Shown: positions 1-7,099, counted from the stretch's first letter. The stretch is DNA of 11,590 nt from Bacillota bacterium (GCA_023443925.1 JAEZSL010000005.1:1-11590), one strand, 5' to 3'. Notes: a model not told the origin generated them from the sequence alone. Numbers and translations are program-made.

Positions 1-109
1 TGGATATAGTTGTGATACTTACCAATAACTAGTGGTTGAACCAGCATACGAATTATGTTAACCTTAGTGCGTAACTTAGTTGTAGATAGCAGATAGGAGG
101 ACATATCGA

Positions 110-1069
110 ATGAAAAGATTTTTAGCAGCTTCAACGTTAACTGTAATGTTAGTATCATCAACATTATTTGGAGGAAATCTAAAAGCTTTCGATGTTAACA
201 ACACAGCAGTAGCTGCTGCGGCCACTACAAAAAGCATTACAAAGTGTAAACCAAACGTTAATGTCAAAAGTACAACAGCTACCACTGCAAATCTTAACAT
301 CCAAAAAGTAAGTGGAGCAGACAGTTATAAAGTTTATCGTGCAACTTCCCCGAATGGGTCTTATAAGTGTATCGGTACTACAAAGTCAAACAGCTACAAA
401 GACACAGGCTTAAAAGCAAATAAGACATATTACTATAAAGTAAAAGCCTGCGATAAAGTTAACGGCAAAACACTTGGCAGCCAGTTATCTAAAGTAGTAA
501 AGGCTACCCCTTGCAAAAACGGAAGTAACACAACCGTAGTTTATTCAGGTTCCGGCAATGTGGATATTAATGAAATTATCAAAAACGCATTAAACGGTAA
601 GACAACGGCAACAACGCCTACCAAAACAACAACACCTACAAAGACTACGACACCTACGAAAAATACAGACACCACCACACCACCGTCTTCAAGCAACAGC
701 AGTTTTGCCAGTCAGGTACTCAAACTGGTTAATGCAGAACGTGCAAAAGGCGGATTATCCGCACTGACGATGTCTGATCAGCTGACCGCTCCGGCCAATA
801 AACGTGCGAAAGAAATTGTTCAGCAGTTTTCTCATACAAGACCAAACGGTACTCAGTGGTCAACCGTACTGGATGAATTTAATGTAAGTGTAAGTGCAGC
901 AGGAGAAAACCTGGCATATGGCTATAATACTCCGGAAGCGGTAGTAGAAGGCTGGATGAATTCTCCGGGACACAGAGCCAACATTATGAATGCGAAGTTC
1001 CACAAAATTGGTATCGGTGTTTATGATAAAAATGGAACTATATACTGTACACAATTATTCTCAAACTAA
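110..1069 (+). CDS. Secreted FN3-CAP domain protein
   Basis: This 319-residue protein is probably exported and acts outside the cell or at the wall. Residues 1 to about 36 form a signal peptide (KR, hydrophobic core, Ala-rich AVAAAA end). Residues about 48-134 read as one fibronectin type III-like domain (SYKVYRATSPNGSY, then TYYYKVKA). A Thr/Pro/Ser linker (about 165-198) holds three TTPTKT-like repeats. Residues 199-319 are a CAP (SCP/PR-1, YkwD-like) domain with FSHTRPNGTQW, GENLAYGY and GWMNSPGHRANIM; His242, Glu266 and His288 match the family's conserved pocket. The biochemical role of bacterial CAP domains is mostly unsettled, so no reaction is assigned. The start is supported by AGGAGG at 95-100, nine bases before the ATG. 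The gene stands alone and ends at a terminator. No clear promoter is seen in the 109 bases before it. Confidence 0.93.
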   Translation: MKRFLAASTLTVMLVSSTLFGGNLKAFDVNNTAVAAAATTKSITKCKPNVNVKSTTATTANLNIQKVSGADSYKVYRATSPNGSYKCIGTTKSNSYKDTGLKANKTYYYKVKACDKVNGKTLGSQLSKVVKATPCKNGSNTTVVYSGSGNVDINEIIKNALNGKTTATTPTKTTTPTKTTTPTKNTDTTTPPSSSNSSFASQVLKLVNAERAKGGLSALTMSDQLTAPANKRAKEIVQQFSHTRPNGTQWSTVLDEFNVSVSAAGENLAYGYNTPEAVVEGWMNSPGHRANIMNAKFHKIGIGVYDKNGTIYCTQLFSN

Positions 1070-1181
1070 GATAAAAAGTAATAAAAAACAATGGAAGAGA
1101 GATTCATTTACTCCATACTTAGTTAATTCGCAGTATCGAACTATTACTAAATGGAGCAAAATGGAGCAGATATAAAAGAAA

Positions 1182-1240
1182 GTCCAATCCGCTTAGGTTA
1201 TGCTGTGAGAGTATAGCATTATCTAAACGGATTGGATTTT
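1182..1240 (+). terminator. Rightward terminator after the CAP gene
   Basis: TCCAATCCG (1183-1191) pairs perfectly with CGGATTGGA (1228-1236). The stem continues imperfectly inward through TATGCT and AGCATT, and the right arm runs into TTTTAT. It lies about 110 bases after the CAP stop codon and is followed by no rightward gene, which fits an intrinsic terminator. The T-run is short. Confidence 0.7.
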
Positions 1241-1303
1241 ATATGTAATGGGATTAGTAAATAAAAGACATTTCACACCTTGATTTAAGTTACTAATAAA
1301 GAA

Positions 1304-1340
1304 GGGCTGCAGTCCGGAAGTTTTACCCGGACAGCAGCCC
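1304..1340 (-). terminator. Terminator of the Fe-S protein gene
   Basis: GGGCTGC (1304-1310) pairs with GCAGCCC (1334-1340), and the inner GTCCGG pairs with CCGGAC, with one mismatch between the two blocks. Read leftward, the hairpin is followed by TTCTTTATT and starts 17 bases after the stop codon of the Fe-S protein gene. This is a good intrinsic terminator for that gene. Confidence 0.85.
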
Positions 1341-1357
1341 CTCTTTCAGGGTGCTGA

Positions 1358-2080
1358 TTACATTTCTACTTTCGTGCCGTCGGTTGAAATGGTAACTACC
1401 TGCCATGGAATCATTTTACCGCTGTTAATCAGAGCAGTTTTTACAGCATTTACGATACCGCCGCAGCAGGGAACGATCATACGGACTACGGTAATACTCT
1501 TTATATCATTCATTCTGAGAATTTCGGTTAATTTCTCGGAATAATCACCTTCATCTAATTTAGGGCATCCAATTAAAGTGATTTTGTTTTTAATAAATTC
1601 ATTATGGAAATCACCATAGGCAAAAGCAGTACAATCTGCCGCTACCAGCAGGTTAGCTCCGTCGAAATACGGTGCATTGACAGGAACCAGTTTAATCTGG
1701 ATGGGCCACTGGTTCAGCATGGACTGAGGAGCCGTATCTCTGCTTTGTACAGGTTGTACAGGATTTTCTCTTTGTATCATTCTGGACTGTGAACCGGGAC
1801 AGCCGGAAAACTGGGGAACTGCTTTTTTCGTATCCTGATTCTTTTTCTCCATATTCCTTTTTACCTCTTCTTCGTTATAATCTAAAGCTTCCCTTTCTTC
1901 AAAGGTAATGGCATTTACCGGGCAGACAGGCAGGCAGTTGCCAAGCCCGTCGCAATAATCATCCCGCAGCAGAACTGCTTTGCCGTCCACTAATCCGATG
2001 GCACCTTCGTGGCAGGCATCTACACATAAACCGCAGCCGTTACAGGCTTCTTTATCAATGGTTATAATTTTTCTTTTCAT
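1358..2080 (-). CDS. Ferredoxin-like 4Fe-4S dicluster protein with Cys-rich C-terminal domain
   Basis: This is a 240-residue cytoplasmic iron-sulfur protein. The N-terminal part is a two-cluster ferredoxin domain: CNGCGLCVDAC (Cys13, 16, 19, 23) is a standard motif. The second, CDGLGNCLPVCP, has Cys43, 49 and 53, with Leu46 where the fourth Cys normally sits. After a charged linker (about 65-130) comes a C-terminal domain with Cys150 (VAADCTAFAYGDFHN), Cys172 (GCPKLDE) and Cys205-Cys206 (VPCCGG), plausible extra metal or redox ligands. I recall this architecture from anaerobes, often beside Crp/Fnr regulators and near hybrid-cluster protein genes; its reaction is unknown to me. The frame is open up to 2182, but the start at 2080 is chosen because AAGGAG lies seven bases before it and the ferredoxin fold begins there. 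It is divergent from the Crp/Fnr gene and probably controlled by it. Confidence 0.88.
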   Translation of the reverse strand: MKRKIITIDKEACNGCGLCVDACHEGAIGLVDGKAVLLRDDYCDGLGNCLPVCPVNAITFEEREALDYNEEEVKRNMEKKNQDTKKAVPQFSGCPGSQSRMIQRENPVQPVQSRDTAPQSMLNQWPIQIKLVPVNAPYFDGANLLVAADCTAFAYGDFHNEFIKNKITLIGCPKLDEGDYSEKLTEILRMNDIKSITVVRMIVPCCGGIVNAVKTALINSGKMIPWQVVTISTDGTKVEM

Positions 2081-2138
2081 ATATGGACTCCTTACTATTG
2101 TATATAAATATTTATTGGTTTCGTCTGATGATAGATTA

Positions 2139-2180
2139 ATCATACACGGAAAGATATTGTAAGTCGGTTGCATTTGCAAC
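2139..2180 (-). promoter_or_regulatory. Candidate activator-dependent promoter of the Fe-S gene
   Basis: A perfect dyad GTTGC-ATTT-GCAAC lies at 2167-2180, the 5-4-5 layout of Crp/Fnr sites. Read leftward, TATGAT (2139-2144) matches the -10 consensus at five of six positions and predicts a start near 2132. The dyad centre is then at about -41.5, the class II activator position, and there is no good -35 hexamer. An alternative is TTGCAA (2174-2179), 17 bases, then TATCTT (2151-2156). In that reading the dyad overlaps the -35 and would act as an operator. Confidence 0.5.
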
Positions 2181-2245
2181 AAATTTATTATAAAATGAAA
2201 GTAATATATAAAAATATAGTGTTTGAGGGAAAGGCAGCTAAATTG

Positions 2246-2288
2246 ATTTACAATAGTAAATATTATTTACGATAGTTAATATTATGCT
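2246..2288 (+). promoter_or_regulatory. Tandem 19-bp Crp/Fnr-type boxes and candidate -10 of the regulator gene
   Basis: ATTTACAATAGTAAATATT (2246-2264) is followed directly by ATTTACGATAGTTAATATT (2265-2283), 17 of 19 bases identical. The first holds a perfect TTTAC-N4-GTAAA dyad; the second has TTTAC-N4-GTTAA. TATGCT (2283-2288) could be the -10. A start near 2295 would put the first dyad at about -41.5 and the second inside the promoter. That arrangement would suit activation plus self-limitation. The dyads are visible in the sequence; their use by the adjacent regulator is inferred. Confidence 0.5.
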
Positions 2289-2346
2289 GACATTCATTCA
2301 GGACACAAAATGGACCTTTTGACACTCGCTGAAACATGAGGTGAAT

Positions 2347-3018
2347 ATGAGCCAGGACTATGAAATACTAAAACAGGTATCTTTATTTAAAGGAATAAAA
2401 GAGGCAGGCATCGAAGATATTTTAGGTTGTTTGGGCGGTAATGTAAAGAGTTATTTAAAGAACCAGACAATAATTCTCACAGGAACTGAAATATCCTCTC
2501 TGGGTATTATTTTAAATGGAGGTGTGCAGATAATCAGAGAGGATATTATGGGAAACCGCATGATTGTCGCTAATCTCAGCAGGGGAGAAATCTTTGGTGA
2601 GACCTTTGCCTGTGCCGGAATAAAGGAGAGCCCCGTCAGCGTTATTGCCACGGAGCCCTCCAGAATTCTGATGCTTTCTATTAACCGCATTGTTACTCCC
2701 TGCAGTAATGCCTGCAGTTTTCACAGTAGTTTGATAACCAATCTGCTTCAGTTATTAGCCGTAAAGAATCTATACCTGAATAATAAGATGGAATTACTCT
2801 CAAAGCGCACTATACGGGAAAAAATAATGGCTTACCTGGCTTATGAAGCACAAAAACATCACTCCAATACCTTTGAAACAGATCTGAACCGGAATGAACT
2901 GGCAGATTACCTGTGTATTGACCGAAGTGCCATGTCCAGGGAAATCAGCCGTTTGAAAGAAGAAGGTATCATTGATTACCATAAAAATTTTTTTAAAATT
3001 ATGGACATGGTTATTTAA
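2347..3018 (+). CDS. Crp/Fnr family transcriptional regulator
   Basis: This 223-residue cytoplasmic DNA-binding protein has an N-terminal cyclic-nucleotide-binding-like beta barrel (about 10-115, including GGVQIIRED and RGEIFGETFACAG). A long dimerisation helix follows (about 122-155, CSNACSFHSSLITNLLQLLAVKN, not all contiguous in this wording), then a winged helix with NRNELADYLCIDRSAMSREISRL as helix-turn-helix (about 181-203). It lacks the N-terminal Cys cluster of FNR. Cys119 and Cys123 in the hinge are unusual and could sense redox or metal, by inference. Length is typical for the family. ATG at 2347 is preferred because GAGGTG (2338-2343) is a good ribosome site for it; GTG at 2341 would add two residues but overlap that site. 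The divergent Fe-S gene and the dyads between them suggest an HcpR-like role in anaerobic or nitrosative stress control, but no hcp gene is in view. Confidence 0.9.
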   Translation: MSQDYEILKQVSLFKGIKEAGIEDILGCLGGNVKSYLKNQTIILTGTEISSLGIILNGGVQIIREDIMGNRMIVANLSRGEIFGETFACAGIKESPVSVIATEPSRILMLSINRIVTPCSNACSFHSSLITNLLQLLAVKNLYLNNKMELLSKRTIREKIMAYLAYEAQKHHSNTFETDLNRNELADYLCIDRSAMSREISRLKEEGIIDYHKNFFKIMDMVI

Positions 3019-3116
3019 TGAAAGGTAATATTTATTAAATCATCGACAGAACGTGATATGCCAAAGAGGAGTTTTATGTAAGAGCTGTGAAAGTGGATGA
3101 AAACTGGTTAAAGAAT

Positions 3117-3191
3117 TGGGCTGTAGAAATTATAGGAATGATGAAATACAGACCTGCTGTATCAAGTCAAGCTATATTTTATAACAGCCCA
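3117..3191. repeat. Nested inverted repeats between convergent genes
   Basis: TGGGCTGT (3117-3124) pairs with ACAGCCCA (3184-3191), and the stem continues as AGAAATTATA against TATATTTTAT with mismatches and a bulge. The loop contains a second perfect hairpin, ATACAG (3146-3151) with CTGTAT (3157-3162). It fills the gap between the Crp/Fnr gene and the leftward metallophosphoesterase gene and may act as a bidirectional terminator. Neither side has a clean T-run. Confidence 0.45.
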
Positions 3192-3200
3192 GTAATCTAA

Positions 3201-4112
3201 TTATTCCGTCTGCCTGGGCATTACGCCAAAGTAGTCCTGCAATTTAACCGGGCCTTCCAATATTACTCTGTCTACATATAAAGATCTGTCTTTTCGGGTT
3301 CTTACGGTCCACTTAACAAGGGTAATCTGTCCGTTCTCGATTTCGATGGCTGTAATACAGCGGGGATGCACACAGCATCCGTCATTAAAATATAAGGATT
3401 CATCTGCCTGAGGAAATACCGGTCTGTGGGTATGGCCTGCAATGAGGATATGATTTCTTTTTTCCGTCCATTCCACCAGTCTTTTTTCAACTATATCCTT
3501 TTTGGTATGGTTTTCAGCAGCGCTGGTAGGATCCCTCATGCCGGTAAGTTCTAACGGACGCCATAAATAACGGACTAAAAACCGGGACAATTTCCACAAA
3601 TTATAGTTTAAGAAGTCGGCCTGGTGCCCGTGGGTTAAGAATAAAAGATTTTTCTCATTTTTATACTGCAGAATTAAACCCTCATGTATTTTAATGCCCG
3701 GAAATAAGGCTACCCGTTTTTTTATACTTTCCACATAGTAGGACCTTAAATTATCCTGAGCAAAATTTTTGTATTTTTTTACTTCATCATGGTTTCCATA
3801 CAGCATATAAAGCCTGCCTTCTTTATAGAACTTTGACATAATCCAGAAAGCATCACTGTGTATGGAGATAATACGGTCTATTTTTCTGTTTTCCCATAGT
3901 TCGTCGCCATCTCCTAATTCCATATAAGTAAAATCTTTCCGGTAATAAAAGTCCAGTGCTGCAAAAAATAAATTCTGGTTGTTTAAAAAATTGTCTCCCC
4001 AGTTACCGTCGCCTCTATGGCAGTCACTCATTAAAACAATTTTTGAGGTATCATCGATGGGAATATGCTCCGCAGCATCAAATACCTTGTTTAGGCGTGA
4101 TAATGTTGACAT
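3201..4112 (-). CDS. Calcineurin-like metallophosphoesterase
   Basis: This 303-residue soluble protein has the complete metal-binding set of calcineurin-like phosphoesterases. The motifs are DCHRG (Asp30, His32), GDGDELWE (Asp68), GNHDE (Asn107, His108), THGHQAD (His161/His163) and GHTHRP (His227, His229). The layout recalls the UDP-2,3-diacylglucosamine hydrolase (LpxH-like) branch, but a Gram-positive would have no lipid A, so the substrate is unknown; a phosphodiester in lipid or nucleotide metabolism is possible. The start is supported by AAGGGAGGA nine bases upstream. It is the second gene of an operon: the upstream DUF4474 gene stops only 18 bases before this start, so its ribosome site abuts that stop codon. 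No signal peptide or membrane span is seen. It converges on the Crp/Fnr gene. Confidence 0.9.
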   Translation of the reverse strand: MSTLSRLNKVFDAAEHIPIDDTSKIVLMSDCHRGDGNWGDNFLNNQNLFFAALDFYYRKDFTYMELGDGDELWENRKIDRIISIHSDAFWIMSKFYKEGRLYMLYGNHDEVKKYKNFAQDNLRSYYVESIKKRVALFPGIKIHEGLILQYKNEKNLLFLTHGHQADFLNYNLWKLSRFLVRYLWRPLELTGMRDPTSAAENHTKKDIVEKRLVEWTEKRNHILIAGHTHRPVFPQADESLYFNDGCCVHPRCITAIEIENGQITLVKWTVRTRKDRSLYVDRVILEGPVKLQDYFGVMPRQTE

Positions 4113-4130
4113 TCGTTCAGATCCTCCCTT

Positions 4131-5342
4131 TTATGCTTTATTAATCTCATCCTGCAATCCACATTCTTCCAGTGACCTATTAACAAGCGCTTCAAACAAC
4201 TCGGCAACCTCCGATTCTGATAAGGCAGATATGATTTCTTTCTGAGGCTGTACCGCTAAAAAGATTCCGTTTTGTTTATCAATATTCCGGACGGGTTCCC
4301 GTATCGATAAGAAACGCCGGATCAAATCGTAGCCTTTGAACAGTTCCTTGGTACTACCGACATCAATAATCTTGTGATACAGTTTAGGGGCGGCATATCT
4401 TACATAATTTAACCGGTCCACCGTGTTGTTGTAAGTCTTCGTTGCAATATTATATGCTTCGCAGTTTCTTATGTTGTTGGTCTGCATATAATTTTCGATA
4501 GTTGGAGTTCTCGTGGAAGGCTGTTTGGAATGCGGGGTATCATAAAGCAGTGAGACTGTATTACCCCGTACGGTAAATTCATTCATGGAGTAGCCTGTTT
4601 TCATAAGGCCCCCGATAAAGGCATCTCTCATTACTTCATCTTTTAAGGTGATTTCAATGTCAACGGTCAGTTCCGAGGGCCAGGAAAATTCACCCAGACG
4701 AAATCCGGTGAGCCACCAGTGGAGTTCTTTCCGGTTAAATAGTTCTCTGCCGTTTTTTTTGAGAACAACGGATAAGGGTAAATGGTCTTCTTTATCCGCG
4801 CAGAAGTAAAAGGTACCGTTAAAAACACCAGGAATATTCAGACTAGGACCGGTGGTAGTATAAATACCAATTTCACAGCCGGTAGTCATACCGTATTGGC
4901 CTTTCCATAATTCGATGAGCCATTTTTTACCGTCATATTTAAAATAAATGGGTTCACAGTCAATAATCATACTTAAGGCAGCAGAGCCTTCATCATAAGC
5001 CTGACAATACCCAACCTCACTCTGCCAGCCATTCATAATGGAATAGAAATAGTCCTGACCCGGGTAGTAAGCAAAGCCAAAAGGTTTCAGGTCGTTATTT
5101 AAATCGTCCAGATCAAGGGGGATTAACGGATGGTTTGGTATATTACTGTTTCTGGACACAGGTAAACTCATGGCGCTTAAAACCGATTCTTTTTTACTTT
5201 TGTGCCTGGAGGAGAGGATGAATAATACGGCTGTGCAGGTTATGGCAGCTGCAATCAGCAGGATAGCGGGAATAAAAAATTTACCATGTATGATTGAAAT
5301 CCCGGAGGCTAAAATAACTTCTAATATATTTAAATTCAGCAT
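4131..5342 (-). CDS. Membrane-anchored DUF4474-like protein
   Basis: This is a 403-residue protein of unknown function. One hydrophobic span (about 22-44) is followed by RHKSKK, so it is probably anchored with the N-terminus outside and the body in the cytoplasm. Residues about 75-330 resemble DUF4474 as I recall it, with its hallmark stretch near 134-163 (KYDGKKWLIELWKGQYGMTT, then GCEIGIY). Several Trp/Tyr/Phe-rich beta segments follow (HWWLTGFRLGEFSWPSE). The C-terminus (about 340-403) is helical and acidic. ATG at 5342 has AAGGAG seven bases upstream. It is the first gene of an operon with the metallophosphoesterase and has a good promoter. That pairing hints at a shared membrane or envelope job but does not define it. 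No catalytic residues can be named. Confidence 0.85.
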   Translation of the reverse strand: MLNLNILEVILASGISIIHGKFFIPAILLIAAAITCTAVLFILSSRHKSKKESVLSAMSLPVSRNSNIPNHPLIPLDLDDLNNDLKPFGFAYYPGQDYFYSIMNGWQSEVGYCQAYDEGSAALSMIIDCEPIYFKYDGKKWLIELWKGQYGMTTGCEIGIYTTTGPSLNIPGVFNGTFYFCADKEDHLPLSVVLKKNGRELFNRKELHWWLTGFRLGEFSWPSELTVDIEITLKDEVMRDAFIGGLMKTGYSMNEFTVRGNTVSLLYDTPHSKQPSTRTPTIENYMQTNNIRNCEAYNIATKTYNNTVDRLNYVRYAAPKLYHKIIDVGSTKELFKGYDLIRRFLSIREPVRNIDKQNGIFLAVQPQKEIISALSESEVAELFEALVNRSLEECGLQDEINKA

Positions 5343-5372
5343 AATATAACTCCTTTCATATAAACTTATAAT

Positions 5373-5402
5373 ATAATATTCGAAAGGGGTGCGCTGTGTT
5401 AA
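5373..5402 (-). promoter_or_regulatory. Sigma-A promoter of the DUF4474 operon
   Basis: Read leftward, TTAACA (5397-5402) is separated by 18 bases from TATTAT (5373-5378); each matches the consensus at five of six positions. Transcription would start near 5366 and give a 24-base leader before the start codon. The rest of 5403-5570 shows no gene. Confidence 0.65.
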
Positions 5403-5570
5403 AGGAATAACCGGATTACTTGAAATAATTTGATGAAAAATATCTAAAACAATCGATTGGGATTATGAAAAAAGAAGAAGTATGAGAGATGTTAGGAGCT
5501 GGTATATTGAGATGCTTTTTTACTCAACGAAATATAGCCTATGAAAGGACACATAGGAAGACGCAAAAAT

Positions 5571-5630
5571 ACCGGGCTGTGTAAAATCAAATCAAGGAAG
5601 GTTCCAAAATTCGGTTTCACACAGCCCGGT
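5571..5630 (-). terminator. Strong terminator of the OadB operon
   Basis: ACCGGGCTGTGT (5571-5582) pairs perfectly with ACACAGCCCGGT (5619-5630), and the stem extends by GAAA against TTTT with one G-T pair. Read leftward, the hairpin is followed by ATTTTTGCG. It begins 29 bases after the stop codon of the 51-residue gene, so it closes the oadB-small subunit transcript. Confidence 0.9.
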
Positions 5631-5659
5631 AAAATTAATTCATTAATAAGCTATTTGAT

Positions 5660-5815
5660 TTATTCTTTTTTGGCAGATTTATCCGGGAACTGCTTCTCCA
5701 GCCATTGAAGAAATATTACAAAGAATGTTATAACTAAGATAACAGCAAATATTCCAAGCATTCCCTTCCACATGATTCCGAGGGAAATTAAAAACGTGTC
5801 AAGATTTCCAGACAT
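5660..5815 (-). CDS. OadG-related small membrane subunit (51 aa)
   Basis: This short gene encodes a 51-residue protein beginning MSGNLDTFLI and ending PDKSAKKE. It has one membrane span (about 17-38, MWKGMLGIFAVILVITFF) followed by QWLEKQF and a basic tail. The pattern matches small OadG-like partners of OadB-type membrane subunits, shorter than the roughly 80-residue classical gamma subunit and without its long Pro/Ala-rich or His-containing tail. It probably assembles with the OadB protein in the membrane. AAGGAG (5822-5827) lies six bases before the ATG. It is 89 bases downstream of oadB and just before the operon terminator, so it is cotranscribed. A gene this small is easily missed by automatic calling, but the start site, context and terminator make it convincing. 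Confidence 0.88.
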   Translation of the reverse strand: MSGNLDTFLISLGIMWKGMLGIFAVILVITFFVIFLQWLEKQFPDKSAKKE

Positions 5816-5860
5816 ATGATTCTCCTTTCCAGGTTGTTAACTCATCAAAATGTTATGAAA

Positions 5861-5881
5861 CATCCATAAAAGATATGGATG
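5861..5881 (-). other. Intercistronic hairpin in the OadB operon
   Basis: CATCCATA (5861-5868) and TATGGATG (5874-5881) form a perfect eight-pair stem with a five-base loop in the 89-base gap between oadB and the small subunit gene. It could protect or process the message and change the ratio of the two subunits. No strong T-run follows it, so full termination is unlikely. Confidence 0.55.
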
Positions 5882-5904
5882 ATAAGTTTGCATAAGTAAT
5901 AGTA

Positions 5905-7041
5905 TTACAGAAGTCCGCTGACAAGGCCGATAATGATACCTCCGGCTACAACGGATGCAATCTGACCGGAAACATTAGCACCGATGGCATGCATTAATAA
6001 ATGGTTGGTAGGATCTTCTTTAATGGCCATTTTCTGAACTACACGGGCTGACATAGGGAATGCGGAGATTCCGGCTGCACCGATCATTGGATTAACCTTA
6101 TTCTTACGGAAAAGGTTAATTAATTTGGCAAACAGTACACCACCGATGGTATCAAAGATAAATGCTACTAATCCAAGACCCATGATTAAAAGTGTCTGCC
6201 AGGTAACAAAAGCGTCTGCTTTCATACTGAAAGAGATGGTAATACCAAGTAATAAGGTTATCAGATTAGCAAGGGAATCCTGTGCTGTTTCAGATAAGCT
6301 GTTTAAAACACCGCACTCACGAAGCAGGTTACCAAACATTAAGAAACCAACCAAGGCTACGGACATAGGTGCTACCAAGCCGGCAATCACAGTAACCACA
6401 ATCGGGAAGATAATCTTAACTCTCTTGGAAACGGATACCGGATTGTAAGGCATACGTATTAAACGTTCTTTTTTAGTAGTAACAAGTTTGATTGCTGCCG
6501 GCTGAACAATAGGAACTAACGCCATATAGGAATAAGCCGCAACTGCAATGGCACCAACGTATTTTGAATTTAATAACTGGGATACTAATATAGAAGTAGG
6601 GCCGTCTGCCGCACCAATGATACCAATGGAAGCAGCATCTGCCAGATCAAATCCTAAAAGGGTAGCTACGCTTAAGGTGAAAAAGATACCAAACTGGGCA
6701 GCTGCACCGAATAATAACATGATTGGATTGGAAAGCAGGGGGCCAAAGTCGATCATGGCACCGATACCGATAAATAAAAGAATAGGCAGTGCTTCGGAAG
6801 TTTCGATTCCTACATGGAAAAGCCACTGAATAATACCTTCTGTTTCTCCAAGACCGCTTAAGGTCTGATTCAGTACGCCTGATGACGGTAAATTGACCAA
6901 AATAGCACCAAATCCCATCGGCAATAATAAGGCTGGTTCATAACCTTTTACAATTGCCAGATAAATTAATATGATGCCGACAGCATACATAATTAATTGA
7001 GGGATTGTAATTGATGTAATCCCTGATAATAAAAAGTCCAT
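5905..7041 (-). CDS. oadB: Sodium ion-translocating decarboxylase beta subunit-like membrane protein (OadB family)
   Basis: This 378-residue protein has about nine to eleven hydrophobic spans and belongs to the OadB/GcdB/MmdB family. In characterised complexes the family couples decarboxylation of a biotin-bound carboxyl group to Na+ export. The hallmark GAADGPTS (143-150, Asp146) corresponds to the ion-binding aspartate segment, and MHAIGANVSGQIAS (350-363, Asn356) to the conserved C-terminal segment; an IGIGAMIDFGP stretch (91-101) is also typical. Length is close to the family norm. AAGGGAG (7050-7056) lies eight bases before the ATG. The only partner gene is the 51-residue subunit; no carboxyltransferase or biotin carrier gene is present, so an alpha subunit must come from elsewhere or be absent. 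The leader holds a yybP-ykoY-like riboswitch, so expression probably responds to Mn2+, and the true substrate may be a metal ion rather than, or as well as, Na+. That last point is inference. Confidence 0.93.
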   Translation of the reverse strand: MDFLLSGITSITIPQLIMYAVGIILIYLAIVKGYEPALLLPMGFGAILVNLPSSGVLNQTLSGLGETEGIIQWLFHVGIETSEALPILLFIGIGAMIDFGPLLSNPIMLLFGAAAQFGIFFTLSVATLLGFDLADAASIGIIGAADGPTSILVSQLLNSKYVGAIAVAAYSYMALVPIVQPAAIKLVTTKKERLIRMPYNPVSVSKRVKIIFPIVVTVIAGLVAPMSVALVGFLMFGNLLRECGVLNSLSETAQDSLANLITLLLGITISFSMKADAFVTWQTLLIMGLGLVAFIFDTIGGVLFAKLINLFRKNKVNPMIGAAGISAFPMSARVVQKMAIKEDPTNHLLMHAIGANVSGQIASVVAGGIIIGLVSGLL

Positions 7042-7099
7042 AACAAGTTCTCCCTTCGTGCTTGTACAATATTAATGTCTACAGGGGGGATTAGCATTA

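Noticed and set aside
36..64. TTGAAC and TAACCT as a promoter for the CAP gene
   Set aside because: The spacing is 17 but the -10 matches only three of six positions, so it was not annotated.
76..300. Leftward hydrophobic frame over the CAP gene signal peptide
   Set aside because: It is the antisense shadow of the Ala/Thr-rich CAP gene start and has no independent signal.
2081..2182. Upstream extension of the Fe-S protein frame by 34 residues
   Set aside because: The extension has no ribosome site, overlaps the likely promoter and dyad, and precedes the natural ferredoxin start, which has a good AAGGAG.
3057..3200. Short open frame (VKVDENWLKNWAVEIIGMMK...) after the Crp/Fnr gene
   Set aside because: No ribosome site precedes the GTG and the frame coincides with a strong inverted repeat, so it is kept as a note only.
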